Source: Stieleria magnilauensis (GTDB lineage Bacteria > Planctomycetota > Planctomycetia > Pirellulales > Pirellulaceae). Taken from it: DNA of 64,000 nt. Location of the stretch: contig CP036432.1 in the NCBI GenBank assembly GCA_007753675.1, positions 10,449,381-10,513,380 on the forward strand. The letters are read 5' to 3'. Every line of letters begins with the position of its first letter. Position 1 is the stretch's first letter. This document shows positions 9,975 through 18,891 of the stretch, piece after piece. Under the pieces are notes generated by a model. That model ran no database searches. It saw only the letters and a program-made list of their open reading frames with translations, and was not told the origin of the DNA. Both the position numbers and the translations under genes were made by a program.

Positions 9975-10897
9975 TGCACCTTCCCCGCGGTGACCTTCAG
10001 GAACAGATCCTCCAACGATTCATCGACCACCCGGTACTCCAGCACGTTCACGCGGGCGTCACAGAGACGATGCAAAATTTCGATCTGGCGCTGTCGGTCG
10101 CCGGCGACGCGAAACTGCAGCGTGCGATTGAGTTCCACGACATCGGACACATCCTCACACTGTGACAGGATCGTTTTGGCCGTCTCGGTCTCGCCGTCGA
10201 TGACGACGATCAAATCGAGATGCGTTTGCGAATTGCCTTTCAGACCGGCGACGGTATCGTTGGCCAACAACCGCCCCTGCTCGATGATGCCCACCCGATC
10301 GCACATCTCGGCCAACTCGCTCAAGATATGGCTGCTGATCAAGATCGTCTTGCCATCGGCCGCCAACGATCGAATGATCTGTCGCAACTCGATTCGGGCA
10401 CGGGGATCCAGCCCGGCGGCGGGTTCATCCAAAATCAGCACCGAGGGGTCGTGGATCAGGGCGCGGCCGAGACAGAGACGTTGGCGCATCCCCTTGCTCA
10501 AACCGGTGATCGGTTTTTCGGCCATCGAACGCAGCCCCGTGAAATCCATCACCCAGCGGATCCGCCGCGTCCGCTCACGTCCGACCAGTCCGTTGGAACG
10601 CGCAAAGAAATCCAGATACTCGGCACAATTCGTGTCGCTGTACGAACCGAATGCATCGGGCATGAACCCCAACCGCCGGCGGACGCGGTCGGGATCGTTG
10701 ACCGAGGAGAGTCCTTCGATGAAGGCGTCGCCTTCGGTCGGCAGTTCCAGCGTCGCCAGGATTCGCATGCTGGTCGTTTTCCCCGCCCCGTTGGGACCGA
10801 TGTAACCAAACACGCTGCCCCGTGGGACCATGAACGAAACGTGATCGACCGCGCGCGTGCTGCCGAACAAACGCGTCACGTCTTGCAATTCGATCAT
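9971..10897 (-). CDS. ABC transporter ATP-binding protein
   Basis: Nucleotide-binding subunit of an ABC-2 exporter, 308 residues from the ATG at 10897. Motifs: Walker A GYIGPNGAGKTTS, signature GLSKGMRQRLCLGRAL, Walker B SVLILDEPAAGLDP and the H-loop SSHILSEL; the roughly 80 C-terminal residues are an accessory domain. The start at 10897 is preferred because CAGGGG lies just upstream and the product begins with the usual MIELQDVTRLFGS. ATGs at 10930 and 10990 are also in frame; the last would overlap the upstream gene. It lies between a large membrane-anchored protein and the permease, resembling Gld-type or copper/antibiotic exporter operons. Confidence 0.92.
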   Translation of the reverse strand: MIELQDVTRLFGSTRAVDHVSFMVPRGSVFGYIGPNGAGKTTSMRILATLELPTEGDAFIEGLSSVNDPDRVRRRLGFMPDAFGSYSDTNCAEYLDFFARSNGLVGRERTRRIRWVMDFTGLRSMAEKPITGLSKGMRQRLCLGRALIHDPSVLILDEPAAGLDPRARIELRQIIRSLAADGKTILISSHILSELAEMCDRVGIIEQGRLLANDTVAGLKGNSQTHLDLIVVIDGETETAKTILSQCEDVSDVVELNRTLQFRVAGDRQRQIEILHRLCDARVNVLEYRVVDESLEDLFLKVTAGKVQ

Positions 10898-10956
10898 CGG
10901 CCCCTGCCAGGGCGTTGGCGGGACGGACATTGGCGGGACAGCGGTATTCGACCCTG

Positions 10957-13239
10957 TCACGGCAGCAACCCTCCGATCATGCGGACGCATTCATCCTGCA
11001 CACACTCGCGGAGCGCATACTGGTCCGCTTGCACTTCGGTCAAAGCCAAGAAGGATCGCCACTGCGGGTTTCGCGAAAACTCCAAGAGCCGCTCTTCGAT
11101 GCCGGTTCGATCGTTCATCGAGACACGATTCTGATAGGGCGTCGGCATCTGTGTCGAATCCGGATCGACGACCCCCAGTGCGATCATGGAAAGTGTATTG
11201 GAGTTTGCCTTCTCCAGCGCCACCGTCGCCGCGGGCGCCACGTCCCGGGCGATCCAGTACTTACCCTTGTCGTCGCGCACGCCCACGATCGACAACGGTG
11301 TCGGCAAATGATTGGTCAACGAAACGGTCTCACCGCCGAAATCGATCTCGATCGGAGACACACCGACGTGCGGACGCGTGACCAGATAATGAACCTGAGT
11401 CCGCGTGGGCAGGAAGTCGCCAGAGTACAGCCGATCGTCGCCGACTTGGTCGATCAAAAAATCACCCGGCCGCGAGTCGTCGGCGACGCGGTAGTTGTAG
11501 TTGTTCATCATTTCCGAATGATGCACCGGTAACACAAACGCGTCGCCGGCAAACCGCAATCCGCGTTGATTGTCGACCACGGTGTAGTACGTCTGACGCG
11601 ACTGGTCGATCACCGGGACACGTCCCGGCTGGCCGTCGCCCGGGGGCGAAACGGGATGCCGACCGTCGATCCAGGTCAATTGGCGGATCCGAGCCCGATT
11701 GTCAAACCCGTCCGAAAGAAAGGCGTAAAAAAACAGTCCCATCGTGGCCAAGAACGCCAACGCGGGCGCCAGGAAATACAGCAAGTAAAGCCGCCCGCGA
11801 CGCCGCAACCCGAAGTACAACAGCGGCCCCATGACCAACACAAACAGACCGTTCAGGATCACAAACATCGTCACCGGCGGCTGGCCCACCGTCGACATCA
11901 GCCAAGCCCAGTAACTGTCGTTGCCGGTCGCGTACTCCACCCCGTTCCGCTCGCCCCATTTCTGTTTGTCCATCTCCAGCGACTTCCAGAGCTGGAACGA
12001 CCCCGGAAACGGATCCTGTTGCTCGATCAAAACGACACGTCCCCAACCGTATGGCATCACACCCAGTCCGGCGAGGAGTTTCTTTTTGGTCACCGTCTGA
12101 ACCATCGGATGCTTGACCGCCACCAGATCGTCATACACCGATTGACGAGTTTTTTCACTGGAACCGTAGGCGTATGAATTGGAGTAGTAGGTTCCATAAT
12201 TCCAAGGCTGGTATTGAATTGCCGACGTGTCGTTGGGCTGGCTGAGCGTCATGACGGACGATGGATCGGCCCAATACCGGAACGACTTGCTGACGTCCCC
12301 TCGCGCGCCCGCAAGCCAACTCGGCGGATCAGCCCCAGCAGGCGGACTGGCCGACGTCGATGTCGCTTGCTGCTCCGGCGTCTGCGTCCCTTGCGAGGCC
12401 GCCGCCTGCAACGGTGCCGCGTAGGCCCAGATCTGACCACCCGCGGAAACCCAACGTTTCAGTTCCGCCGATCGGTCGGGTTGCTCTTGTTCGATTCGCT
12501 GCAGCAACGGATAGGGTGCCAGGATCACGTCCAACTGGCTGTAACCGATCCACGAAGGCTGCAAGGCGTCTTCGTCGATCACGCGAAACCGTGCCCAGCC
12601 GTAGACGACGTCGTCGACGAATTTCCGCGCCTGTTTGTCGGACAGTCGCGGCACGTTCGCCTTTTCACTGATCGCGCCCTCGCCCAGGATCGTGGCGATC
12701 GAACGCAGGTCGGGAAAGCGGGCCCAGGGGGCGGTCGACGTCGCCGCGTCTCGTGGAACCATCACCCCGATCGACATGTATTGTCCCCAATCTTTGACCG
12801 ATGCCGGAATCGCCAGCTTGGACGCCACCTTTCCCAGCCGCCTGCCGTCTTCGATCACCTGGACCGAACAGGATTCCCAGCGATAAAAGTGAGGCACCAG
12901 GACCGGCATGTCATACGTCTTGACGCCTTGCGGCACCGTCACCTGACAGGCAAATTGAAAATCGATCTCGGTCGCGTATTGGGTCCGGGGCCGAAACAAG
13001 ATGCGCAGCGAACGCTGGCGGGTAAACGACTTGCCGATCGCTCGAAACCGCAGCGTGATCGGTTGAAACCCCTCGTTGCCCAACCGCTCGGTGATCACGA
13101 ACATCGTGAACCCTGCTTTGGCCGGATTAGACGGTGCCGCCCCCAGCTGAATCTCTTCGGCGGCAGCCGAGACCGTGGTCAGCGTCCCCAGGACCGCGAT
13201 GACTAGAGCGGCGACGACCGAGCGAAGCAAACGCCTCAT
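10957..13239 (-). CDS. Secreted/membrane-anchored protein associated with ABC transporter
   Basis: Unrecognised protein of 760 residues. It starts with a clear signal peptide (MRRLLRSVVAALVIAVLGTL, then VSAAAEE). Most of it should be extracytoplasmic. Around residues 230-290 a segment QLDVILAPYPLLQRIEQEQ followed by LKRWVSAGGQIWAYA resembles the amidotransferase-like fold found in GldG/DUF4350-type partners of ABC-2 transporters. Two hydrophobic helices lie near residues 460-520 (MFVILNGLFVLVMGPLLYFG; FLAPALAFLATMGLFFYAF), followed by another outside domain. The ATG at 13239 overlaps the stop of the gene before it (ATGA), and the gene ends 59 bases before the ATPase start. I infer an accessory subunit of the transporter; this is not proven. 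Confidence 0.75.
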   Translation of the reverse strand: MRRLLRSVVAALVIAVLGTLTTVSAAAEEIQLGAAPSNPAKAGFTMFVITERLGNEGFQPITLRFRAIGKSFTRQRSLRILFRPRTQYATEIDFQFACQVTVPQGVKTYDMPVLVPHFYRWESCSVQVIEDGRRLGKVASKLAIPASVKDWGQYMSIGVMVPRDAATSTAPWARFPDLRSIATILGEGAISEKANVPRLSDKQARKFVDDVVYGWARFRVIDEDALQPSWIGYSQLDVILAPYPLLQRIEQEQPDRSAELKRWVSAGGQIWAYAAPLQAAASQGTQTPEQQATSTSASPPAGADPPSWLAGARGDVSKSFRYWADPSSVMTLSQPNDTSAIQYQPWNYGTYYSNSYAYGSSEKTRQSVYDDLVAVKHPMVQTVTKKKLLAGLGVMPYGWGRVVLIEQQDPFPGSFQLWKSLEMDKQKWGERNGVEYATGNDSYWAWLMSTVGQPPVTMFVILNGLFVLVMGPLLYFGLRRRGRLYLLYFLAPALAFLATMGLFFYAFLSDGFDNRARIRQLTWIDGRHPVSPPGDGQPGRVPVIDQSRQTYYTVVDNQRGLRFAGDAFVLPVHHSEMMNNYNYRVADDSRPGDFLIDQVGDDRLYSGDFLPTRTQVHYLVTRPHVGVSPIEIDFGGETVSLTNHLPTPLSIVGVRDDKGKYWIARDVAPAATVALEKANSNTLSMIALGVVDPDSTQMPTPYQNRVSMNDRTGIEERLLEFSRNPQWRSFLALTEVQADQYALRECVQDECVRMIGGLLP

Positions 13240-13565
13240 GGAGTTTCGCCATTGCGATGATTCGGATCCGACATCGCGTCGGGCATTTCGGTCGTGGGCG
13301 CATGAACTCGTATCGGCTGTTCGGGTCCCATGGCCGCCGAGCCGAGCGTCGAAAACAAGCTCGCCAACGAAAACGATCCCACGTACATCAAAAACGGCAG
13401 TGTCAGCGTTGCGATCAAGACCGTCGTCAACACCGCCCACAGTTGCCCGGTCGTGATCGCCTGCTGGACGACTCCCATCGCAACGGCACACACGGTGACC
13501 AATCCGATCAGCCAACGAAGCGAGATCTTGGGGAGAAATGGTTCGGTCGCGGTCGGATCAGTCAT
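13236..13565 (-). CDS. Small membrane protein, first gene of ABC operon
   Basis: A 109-residue protein starting MTDPTATEPFLPKISLRWLI. It has two predicted helices (LIGLVTVCAVAMGVV and LWAVLTTVLIATLTLPFLMYV) and a polar Pro/Asn-rich tail. There is no recognised family, though such short two-helix proteins are common in planctomycete transporter operons. The ATG at 13565 is preferred to an upstream in-frame start at 13604, which would add a non-conserved 13-residue extension. Its stop overlaps the ATG of the next gene by 4 bases, so translation is probably coupled. It may be a small component of the same complex; this is inference from position only. Confidence 0.65.
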   Translation of the reverse strand: MTDPTATEPFLPKISLRWLIGLVTVCAVAMGVVQQAITTGQLWAVLTTVLIATLTLPFLMYVGSFSLASLFSTLGSAAMGPEQPIRVHAPTTEMPDAMSDPNHRNGETP

Positions 13566-13637
13566 CAAGTGTTCTTTTCCTGGGTCGAAGCAGCCCCCCA
13601 GCATAGCAAACCCCGCCGATCGCCGCGGGAGGGCCGC

Positions 13638-13688
13638 AGTACTGAGTACTCAGTACCCAGTACTCAAGACTCAAGACTCAAGACTCAC
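13638..13688. repeat. Short direct and mirror repeats
   Basis: Between the small membrane gene and the YTV-gene terminator, blocks of TACTCAGTAC-like sequence are followed by three tandem copies of the heptamer AAGACTC. It is non-coding and its function is unknown. Confidence 0.6.
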
Positions 13689-13691
13689 TAC

Positions 13692-13726
13692 AAAAAAAAA
13701 GCCCCGACAAGTTTCCTTGTCGGGGC
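13692..13726 (-). terminator. Rho-independent terminator of the YTV-repeat gene
   Basis: A perfect 11-bp stem (GCCCCGACAAG at 13701-13711 with its complement at 13716-13726) and a 4-base loop. It is followed on the minus strand by nine T residues (the A run at 13692-13700). It lies about 60 bases beyond the stop of the minus-strand gene that ends at 13786. Confidence 0.9.
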
Positions 13727-13785
13727 CATGTTGCGGGTGATCATGCCAACGCTGAGCGGTGCTCAGCGTCTGGGTCGTGGCAGGA

Positions 13786-15990
13786 TCAGTTGCAGTTGGT
13801 GCAGCCGGCACCGGTTGCGATCGGTGCGGCACCGCCACAATTGACGCAGCCGGCTCCGGGAGCGGCGGACGCGCCGTAGCTGTACACCGGCACCTGGACC
13901 GTGGTCGGAACGGGCTTGCAGACTTGCACCTGCACTTCCTTCATCGTCGTCACGGGGATGCAAACATTGTACGTTTCCGGAACTTCTTCGGTCACGTTTT
14001 CATAAACGGTGACGTTGTAAGTTCGGACGCGTTCCTGTTTGACGCAGACGGTGTAGTTGACCTCGCGCTCGCGGGTTTGGTTTTCCATACGAGTCTTGGT
14101 GACCGTCCGCGTGCCTTCTTCCGTCTTGTAGGTCGTCTGGGGAACCATGCGGGTGCGGGTTTCCAGACGGGTCTTGGTGACGGGGATCGAGCGGGTGCGG
14201 GTTTCGTTCACCATGGTGGTGACCGGAACCGTTCGCGTGCGGGTCTCGTTGCGATACTTGGTCACGTCACGAGTCCGCTCTTCTTGACGCATCGAGCAAA
14301 CGGTGACCATTCGCGTTCGCGTCTCGGGAACCATTTCGCAGTAGGCCACTTCGCGGGTGCGAGTTTCCATCCGCGTCTTGGGAACGTTGACCGTGCGGGT
14401 CCGCGTTTCGGTCATCATTTCGCAGTAGGGAACTTGCCGTTCACGGGTTTCCATCCGAGTCCGTTGAACCGGAACCTCGCGGGTGCGGGTTTCGGTCTTG
14501 CACTTGGTGACGTTGACGGTTCGTTCTTCGGTGCGAACTTTTTGAACCTGAACGGGTCGCGTGCGTTGCTCGGTGCGATACCGAGTGACGTTCACCGTAC
14601 GGGTGCGGGTTTCGGGACGGCACTTGGTCACCGGAACCGTGCGGGTTTTGGTTTCGGTGACGTAGCTGGTCGTCGTGTACGTGTACGGCTCTTCGGTGGT
14701 CTGCCGTTGGTACGTGGTGACCGGGACTTCTTTGGTGACCAGGTTGGGCACCCAGACTTGTCGATAGCTGACCGCCGGGGCACAACCGCTGCCGCCGACG
14801 ACGCCGGCTGCACCGCCGCATCCGCCACAGGAATTGCACGCCGTGCTGCATCCGCCACAGGGATTGCAAGCAGTGCTGCATCCGCCGCAAGGATTGCTGG
14901 GCGCGGATCCGCCACAGGCTCCGCAACCGGCACCGGCACCTGCACCGCCAGCGGCTTCAACCGCTTGGCACTGGTAGCTGCCGTGATCTTCGGTGACGGT
15001 CTTCATGGTCGTCACCGGAACGCACTTGGTGACCGTACGCGTTGCGGTCTTGGTTTCCGTGACAGGCACCTGAACCGTGTAGGTCTGCTCGACTTGCTCG
15101 GTGTAGGGAACCATCACCGTGTAAGACTGCTCGACGGGCTCGGTGTAGGGCACGCTGACGGAGTACGTTTGCTCCACCGTTTCGCAATACGGCACCTGAA
15201 CGGTGTAGGTATGCGGTTCGGTGTAGGGCACTTTGACGGCGTAGGTTTGCGTCACCGTGTCGGTGTACGGAACGCACACTTGGTACGTTTCGGTCCGCAT
15301 CTTTTTCACCGGAACTTGGACCGTGTACGTCTGCTCGACCGGCTCGGTGTAAGGCACGCAGACTTCATAGGTTTCGGTGCGGGTCTTTTGAACCGGCACT
15401 TGAACCGTGTATTGCTGCTCGACCTGTTCTCGGACCGGCACCGAAACGGTGTAGGTCTGCGGTTCCGTGTAAGGCACACAAACCGTGTAAGTCTGTTCGA
15501 CTTCCTTGGTCTGGGGCACACACACCGTGTAGGTCTGCTCGACCGTGTCGGTGTACGGCACACTGACTTGGTAGGTCTGTTCGACCTCGGTCGTCACCGG
15601 AACCTGTACCTTGTAAGGCACTTCCTCGGTGTACTCGACCGGCACGCAAACCGTGTAGGATTCGGTGCGAGTTCGGACTTCGGGCACATTGACCGTGTAG
15701 GTCTGCTCGCGGGTTTGCACTTTGGCAACTTGCCGCGTCACCGTACGCATGCGGGTGCGTGTTTCGGTTTGATAAGTCGTCGTCGGAACCAGGCGGGTTT
15801 CCGACACCAGTTGCGGTCGCATGACCGTCCGGGTTTCATACGCGACAGCGGGGCCAGCGGCCCCGCCGGCAGCGACACACGCGAAACCGCTTGCGCAGCC
15901 GCCGCAATCGCCGCATTGAGCAAAGACATTTGCCGCAAATAACAGTGCGGTGCATAGTCCTGCCAAACCTTGATACATCATTTTCTTCAT
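13786..15990 (-). CDS. Secreted YTV-repeat protein, probable cell-wall protein
   Basis: A 734-residue protein with signal peptide MKKMMYQGLAGLCTALLFAA ending at A-Q. The N-terminal half has many repeats of about 14-20 residues of the type YTVxVPYTExVEQ. The C-terminal half has repeats of ETRTRTVxVxxxRxE type. A Cys/Gly-rich linker with NPCGGCSTAC repeats lies near residues 350-400. Short Cys-rich stretches also occur at both mature ends (QCGDCGGC; CVNCGG, CTNC). YTV-type repeats are known from Rhodopirellula as a planctomycete-specific, cell-wall-linked family. The ATG at 15990 has GGAGG 9 bases upstream. The abundant Cys suggests disulfide cross-linking outside the cell (inference). It is monocistronic, between its own promoter and terminator. 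Confidence 0.85.
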   Translation of the reverse strand: MKKMMYQGLAGLCTALLFAANVFAQCGDCGGCASGFACVAAGGAAGPAVAYETRTVMRPQLVSETRLVPTTTYQTETRTRMRTVTRQVAKVQTREQTYTVNVPEVRTRTESYTVCVPVEYTEEVPYKVQVPVTTEVEQTYQVSVPYTDTVEQTYTVCVPQTKEVEQTYTVCVPYTEPQTYTVSVPVREQVEQQYTVQVPVQKTRTETYEVCVPYTEPVEQTYTVQVPVKKMRTETYQVCVPYTDTVTQTYAVKVPYTEPHTYTVQVPYCETVEQTYSVSVPYTEPVEQSYTVMVPYTEQVEQTYTVQVPVTETKTATRTVTKCVPVTTMKTVTEDHGSYQCQAVEAAGGAGAGAGCGACGGSAPSNPCGGCSTACNPCGGCSTACNSCGGCGGAAGVVGGSGCAPAVSYRQVWVPNLVTKEVPVTTYQRQTTEEPYTYTTTSYVTETKTRTVPVTKCRPETRTRTVNVTRYRTEQRTRPVQVQKVRTEERTVNVTKCKTETRTREVPVQRTRMETRERQVPYCEMMTETRTRTVNVPKTRMETRTREVAYCEMVPETRTRMVTVCSMRQEERTRDVTKYRNETRTRTVPVTTMVNETRTRSIPVTKTRLETRTRMVPQTTYKTEEGTRTVTKTRMENQTREREVNYTVCVKQERVRTYNVTVYENVTEEVPETYNVCIPVTTMKEVQVQVCKPVPTTVQVPVYSYGASAAPGAGCVNCGGAAPIATGAGCTNCN

Positions 15991-16091
15991 GTAGTGAGTC
16001 CTCCAAAATGTCTCACAGCCAGTGAGCCGACGATGGGAATACGAGTGAGTCTGTAACGGCTGCGTAGCATGGGCTGCTGCCCAGCCCCATG

Positions 16092-16119
16092 AATGTAGAC
16101 CTACGCAAACCCCTGTCAA
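16092..16119 (-). promoter_or_regulatory. Candidate sigma-70 promoter of the YTV-repeat gene
   Basis: On the minus strand, TTGACA (16119-16114) and TACATT (16097-16092) are separated by 16 bases, about 100 bases before the start codon. The -35 is a perfect consensus match and the -10 matches four of six. Confidence 0.5.
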
Positions 16120-16146
16120 CAAATAGGCGACGTGCAGACGACGCAA

Positions 16147-17014
16147 ATCGCGAGTTTTGCCCAGGCGTTCAAAACGGAATCATGGAAGCCGAAGCATGCC
16201 ACCGGCGCATCTCGACCCGACAGGGATCGATTGCCCTATCCCGCTGAAGCGAAAAACCCCGGAATTCCCCGCAACAAAATTAATTTTTTCTCAAGCGGCA
16301 CGCCCGCGTCGGACGACAAGGCCCCCCGTTTTCCCGCCGTGTCAAACTGATTTGCAGGCAGGGTCGCAACGGACCGCGAGAGACTTGTCGATGTGCACTG
16401 TCGCCCGACCTTGACCGCGCAGCGCGATCGAATTGATAACACCGAAACAAATCGACTTGATGACGATTGCATCAGAGCCGACGTCAAACGCTCCGACCAA
16501 CGGACGCCCCCCGTATCGATCGCCGCTTTCTGCCAGGCAGGGTAATGACTGCGGTGTAGACACCTGTGCCCAGAGGAAGGGCGAACAAAATCAATGATTT
16601 CCGAGGTTTTTTGAAACGACGCAAGCCCGAATGACGAACGGGTAGACGGCGGTGAGAAAGGTGGATAAATGACGCGTGATTGGACGAGAGTGAAGCAGCG
16701 AAACTCGTTCCGTCGCGCGTTTGGCGCCAACATTGCACCGCTTCGGGCGTCGACTGCCATGTCAACGGCCTCCGACTAGGGCGGAGGATCCGACCACAAG
16801 GCGGGTTGACTGGCAACTGAAGCGGTTTGCGCGGTCAAACGCGTATTCGGCTGGGTTCAACGGTGGTTGATCACTCGTTTTCTCGTATGATTCTTGGTGA
16901 GGTAGTGCCGATGAACCGACGTATGTATGGATGTGCGTTCATCGATGAGTTCCCAGGGGCGGCCCAAAGCGAGTCGCCTTCGCTCGATTTTTACTGCGTG
17001 GTCTGAGGCGTGTC
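16147..17014. other. Intergenic region without a convincing gene
   Basis: Between the YTV-gene promoter and the PAS-GAF regulator. The longest open frame here (minus strand, 16236-16760) lacks a ribosome-binding site and any recognisable motif. No hairpin terminator, tRNA or clear repeat was seen. It may hold promoters for the flanking divergent genes. Confidence 0.5.
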
Positions 17015-18832
17015 ATGACTCGATCCACTTCCCCGTTCGGCACTGAAGACAGGACCGGCCAGCCCGGCGAGTCGACAGAGACGATTCGGCTGATATGCGT
17101 AGGCGACAAGCAAACGCTGCCGCGCGGGTTCTCGGACGAGGAAGTGCTCGCGCTCGATTCCTCAGCGACGGTCCTCGATCAATTGGCCAGCCCTTCGATC
17201 GAGGGTGTGTGGATCGCCCGAGAGTTGCTCCCCGAACTCGGTGAACTGCGGGGGCTCTGTCAAAGCGGCTTGATGCTCCGCGATCTACCCGAGGGGGCTG
17301 CGTTGCTGGACCACAAGATCCGGGTGCTGTGGGCCAACCGCCGCCTCAAAGTCTGGGCCGGCAAGCTGGAAGAAGACCCGACGGGCGAAACGATTTACGA
17401 TCTGCTGGGCAATCCCGACATCATGGGATCCGATCTCTGCCCGTTCCACACCGCCTTTTCCACCGGCGAAGAAAGCAGCGGAACCTTCCAAACCTCGGAC
17501 AACCGTTTCTTCCAAGTCCGCGCCGCGCCGGTCGGCGACAACGCCGCCGAGCCGCACCTTGTGGTCACCGTAGGCGACATCACCGAAGAGATTTTGCAGC
17601 AGCAGAAACTCGCCGCGATCCACCGCGCCGGACGCGAACTGGCCGATTTGCGGCCGACCGAAATCTACCAGATGGGCGTCGACGAGCGGATCGATTTGCT
17701 CAAAGACAACATCCGGCACTACCTGACCGACCTGCTGAACTTCGAGGTGATCGAGATTCGGCTGCTCGAACAAGCCAGCGGCAACCTGGTCCCCTTGTTG
17801 AGCGTCGGGATCGACCAAGAAGCGGCCGATCGAAAACTGTTCGCCCACCCGCAAGGCAACGGGATCACCGGGTATGCCGCCTCCAGCGGGACGAGCTACC
17901 TGTGCTATGACGTGGTCAACGACCCGTTGTTCATCCCCGGCGTCGCCAACGCGCGAAGCTCCTTGACAGTTCCGCTGATCTTGAACGACCAGGTTCTGGG
18001 AACCATCAACGTCGAAAGCCCCGAAGTCGCCGCGTTCAGCGAAAGCGATCTGCAGTTCCTCGAGATCTTTGCCCGCGACATCAGCTTCGCACTCAACACG
18101 TTGGAACTCCTCGTCGCCCAAAAGGCCGACACCGCCCAGCAAAGCTGCAATGCGATCCACAGCGCCGTCGCGCTGCCCGTCGACGAGATCCTCAACGATG
18201 CCGTCAACGTGATGGAGGACTACATCGGCCACTCGCCGGAAATGGTCGATCGCATCCGCCGGATCTTGAAGAACGCCCGCGACATCAAGCAAACCATTCA
18301 ACAGATCGGACAGCGGTTGACGCCTCTGGAAGCCGTTCCGCCGGGCATCTCCTCGGATGAACACGCGCTGCTTCGCGGTAAACGCATCCTGGTCGTCGAC
18401 GAAGACAGCACCGTCCGCGAAGACGCCCACACGCTGCTGGAACGCTACGGATGCATCGTCGAAACCGCCCGCGGTGCCGACCAAGCCGTCTTGATGGTTC
18501 GCGATGCCGGCGAAGATGACAAGTACGACGTCATCATCAGCGACATCAAACTGCCCGAACACAGCGGCTTTCAATTGATGATGCGTTTGAAAGAGATCAT
18601 CGACCCGGTGCCGATGATCCTGATGACCGGATTCGGCTACGACCCAGGCCACTCGATCGTCCACGCACTGCAAAACGGACTGCACCCCAAGGCTCGGTTG
18701 TTCAAACCGTTCCGGCTGGACCAGTTGATCGACGTCGTCCAAACCGTTCTGTTGGCCGGCGGCGTTGCCCCGGACAACCAAGCCGGTCCCGCGGCCAACC
18801 CTCCGACCGTCGGACAGATTCACAGCCGTTGA
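17015..18832 (+). CDS. PAS-GAF-receiver signalling protein
   Basis: Cytoplasmic signalling protein of 605 residues. A PAS-like segment spans about 90-190 (LLDHKIRVLWANRRLKVWAG; ITEEILQQQK). A GAF domain at about 215-370 follows, with GNGITGYAASSGTSYLC and SSLTVPLILNDQVLGTINVE. A short helical region at about 385-430 resembles a dimerisation domain without a kinase ATPase domain. The C-terminal receiver at about 452-575 has Asp462, phospho-acceptor Asp510 (SDIKLPEH) and Lys564 (LFKPF). With no HATPase domain or DNA-binding output, it is probably an adaptor that takes phosphate from another kinase. Nothing next to it is an obvious partner. Confidence 0.85.
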   Translation: MTRSTSPFGTEDRTGQPGESTETIRLICVGDKQTLPRGFSDEEVLALDSSATVLDQLASPSIEGVWIARELLPELGELRGLCQSGLMLRDLPEGAALLDHKIRVLWANRRLKVWAGKLEEDPTGETIYDLLGNPDIMGSDLCPFHTAFSTGEESSGTFQTSDNRFFQVRAAPVGDNAAEPHLVVTVGDITEEILQQQKLAAIHRAGRELADLRPTEIYQMGVDERIDLLKDNIRHYLTDLLNFEVIEIRLLEQASGNLVPLLSVGIDQEAADRKLFAHPQGNGITGYAASSGTSYLCYDVVNDPLFIPGVANARSSLTVPLILNDQVLGTINVESPEVAAFSESDLQFLEIFARDISFALNTLELLVAQKADTAQQSCNAIHSAVALPVDEILNDAVNVMEDYIGHSPEMVDRIRRILKNARDIKQTIQQIGQRLTPLEAVPPGISSDEHALLRGKRILVVDEDSTVREDAHTLLERYGCIVETARGADQAVLMVRDAGEDDKYDVIISDIKLPEHSGFQLMMRLKEIIDPVPMILMTGFGYDPGHSIVHALQNGLHPKARLFKPFRLDQLIDVVQTVLLAGGVAPDNQAGPAANPPTVGQIHSR

Positions 18833-18891
18833 ATCGTCGCCCCGCATCGCGCCACGACGGCCCGCGCAGTGTCTCGACGGCCCGCGTGGCG

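Noticed and set aside
13759..15942. A 727-residue open frame on the plus strand opposite the YTV gene
   Set aside because: Its Gly/His/Arg-rich repeats simply mirror the antisense of the YTV repeats; the minus frame has signal peptide, ribosome-binding site, promoter and terminator.
16236..16760. A 174-residue minus-strand open frame upstream of the PAS-GAF gene
   Set aside because: No motif, no ribosome-binding site, and an odd Arg/Ser-rich composition; kept as intergenic.
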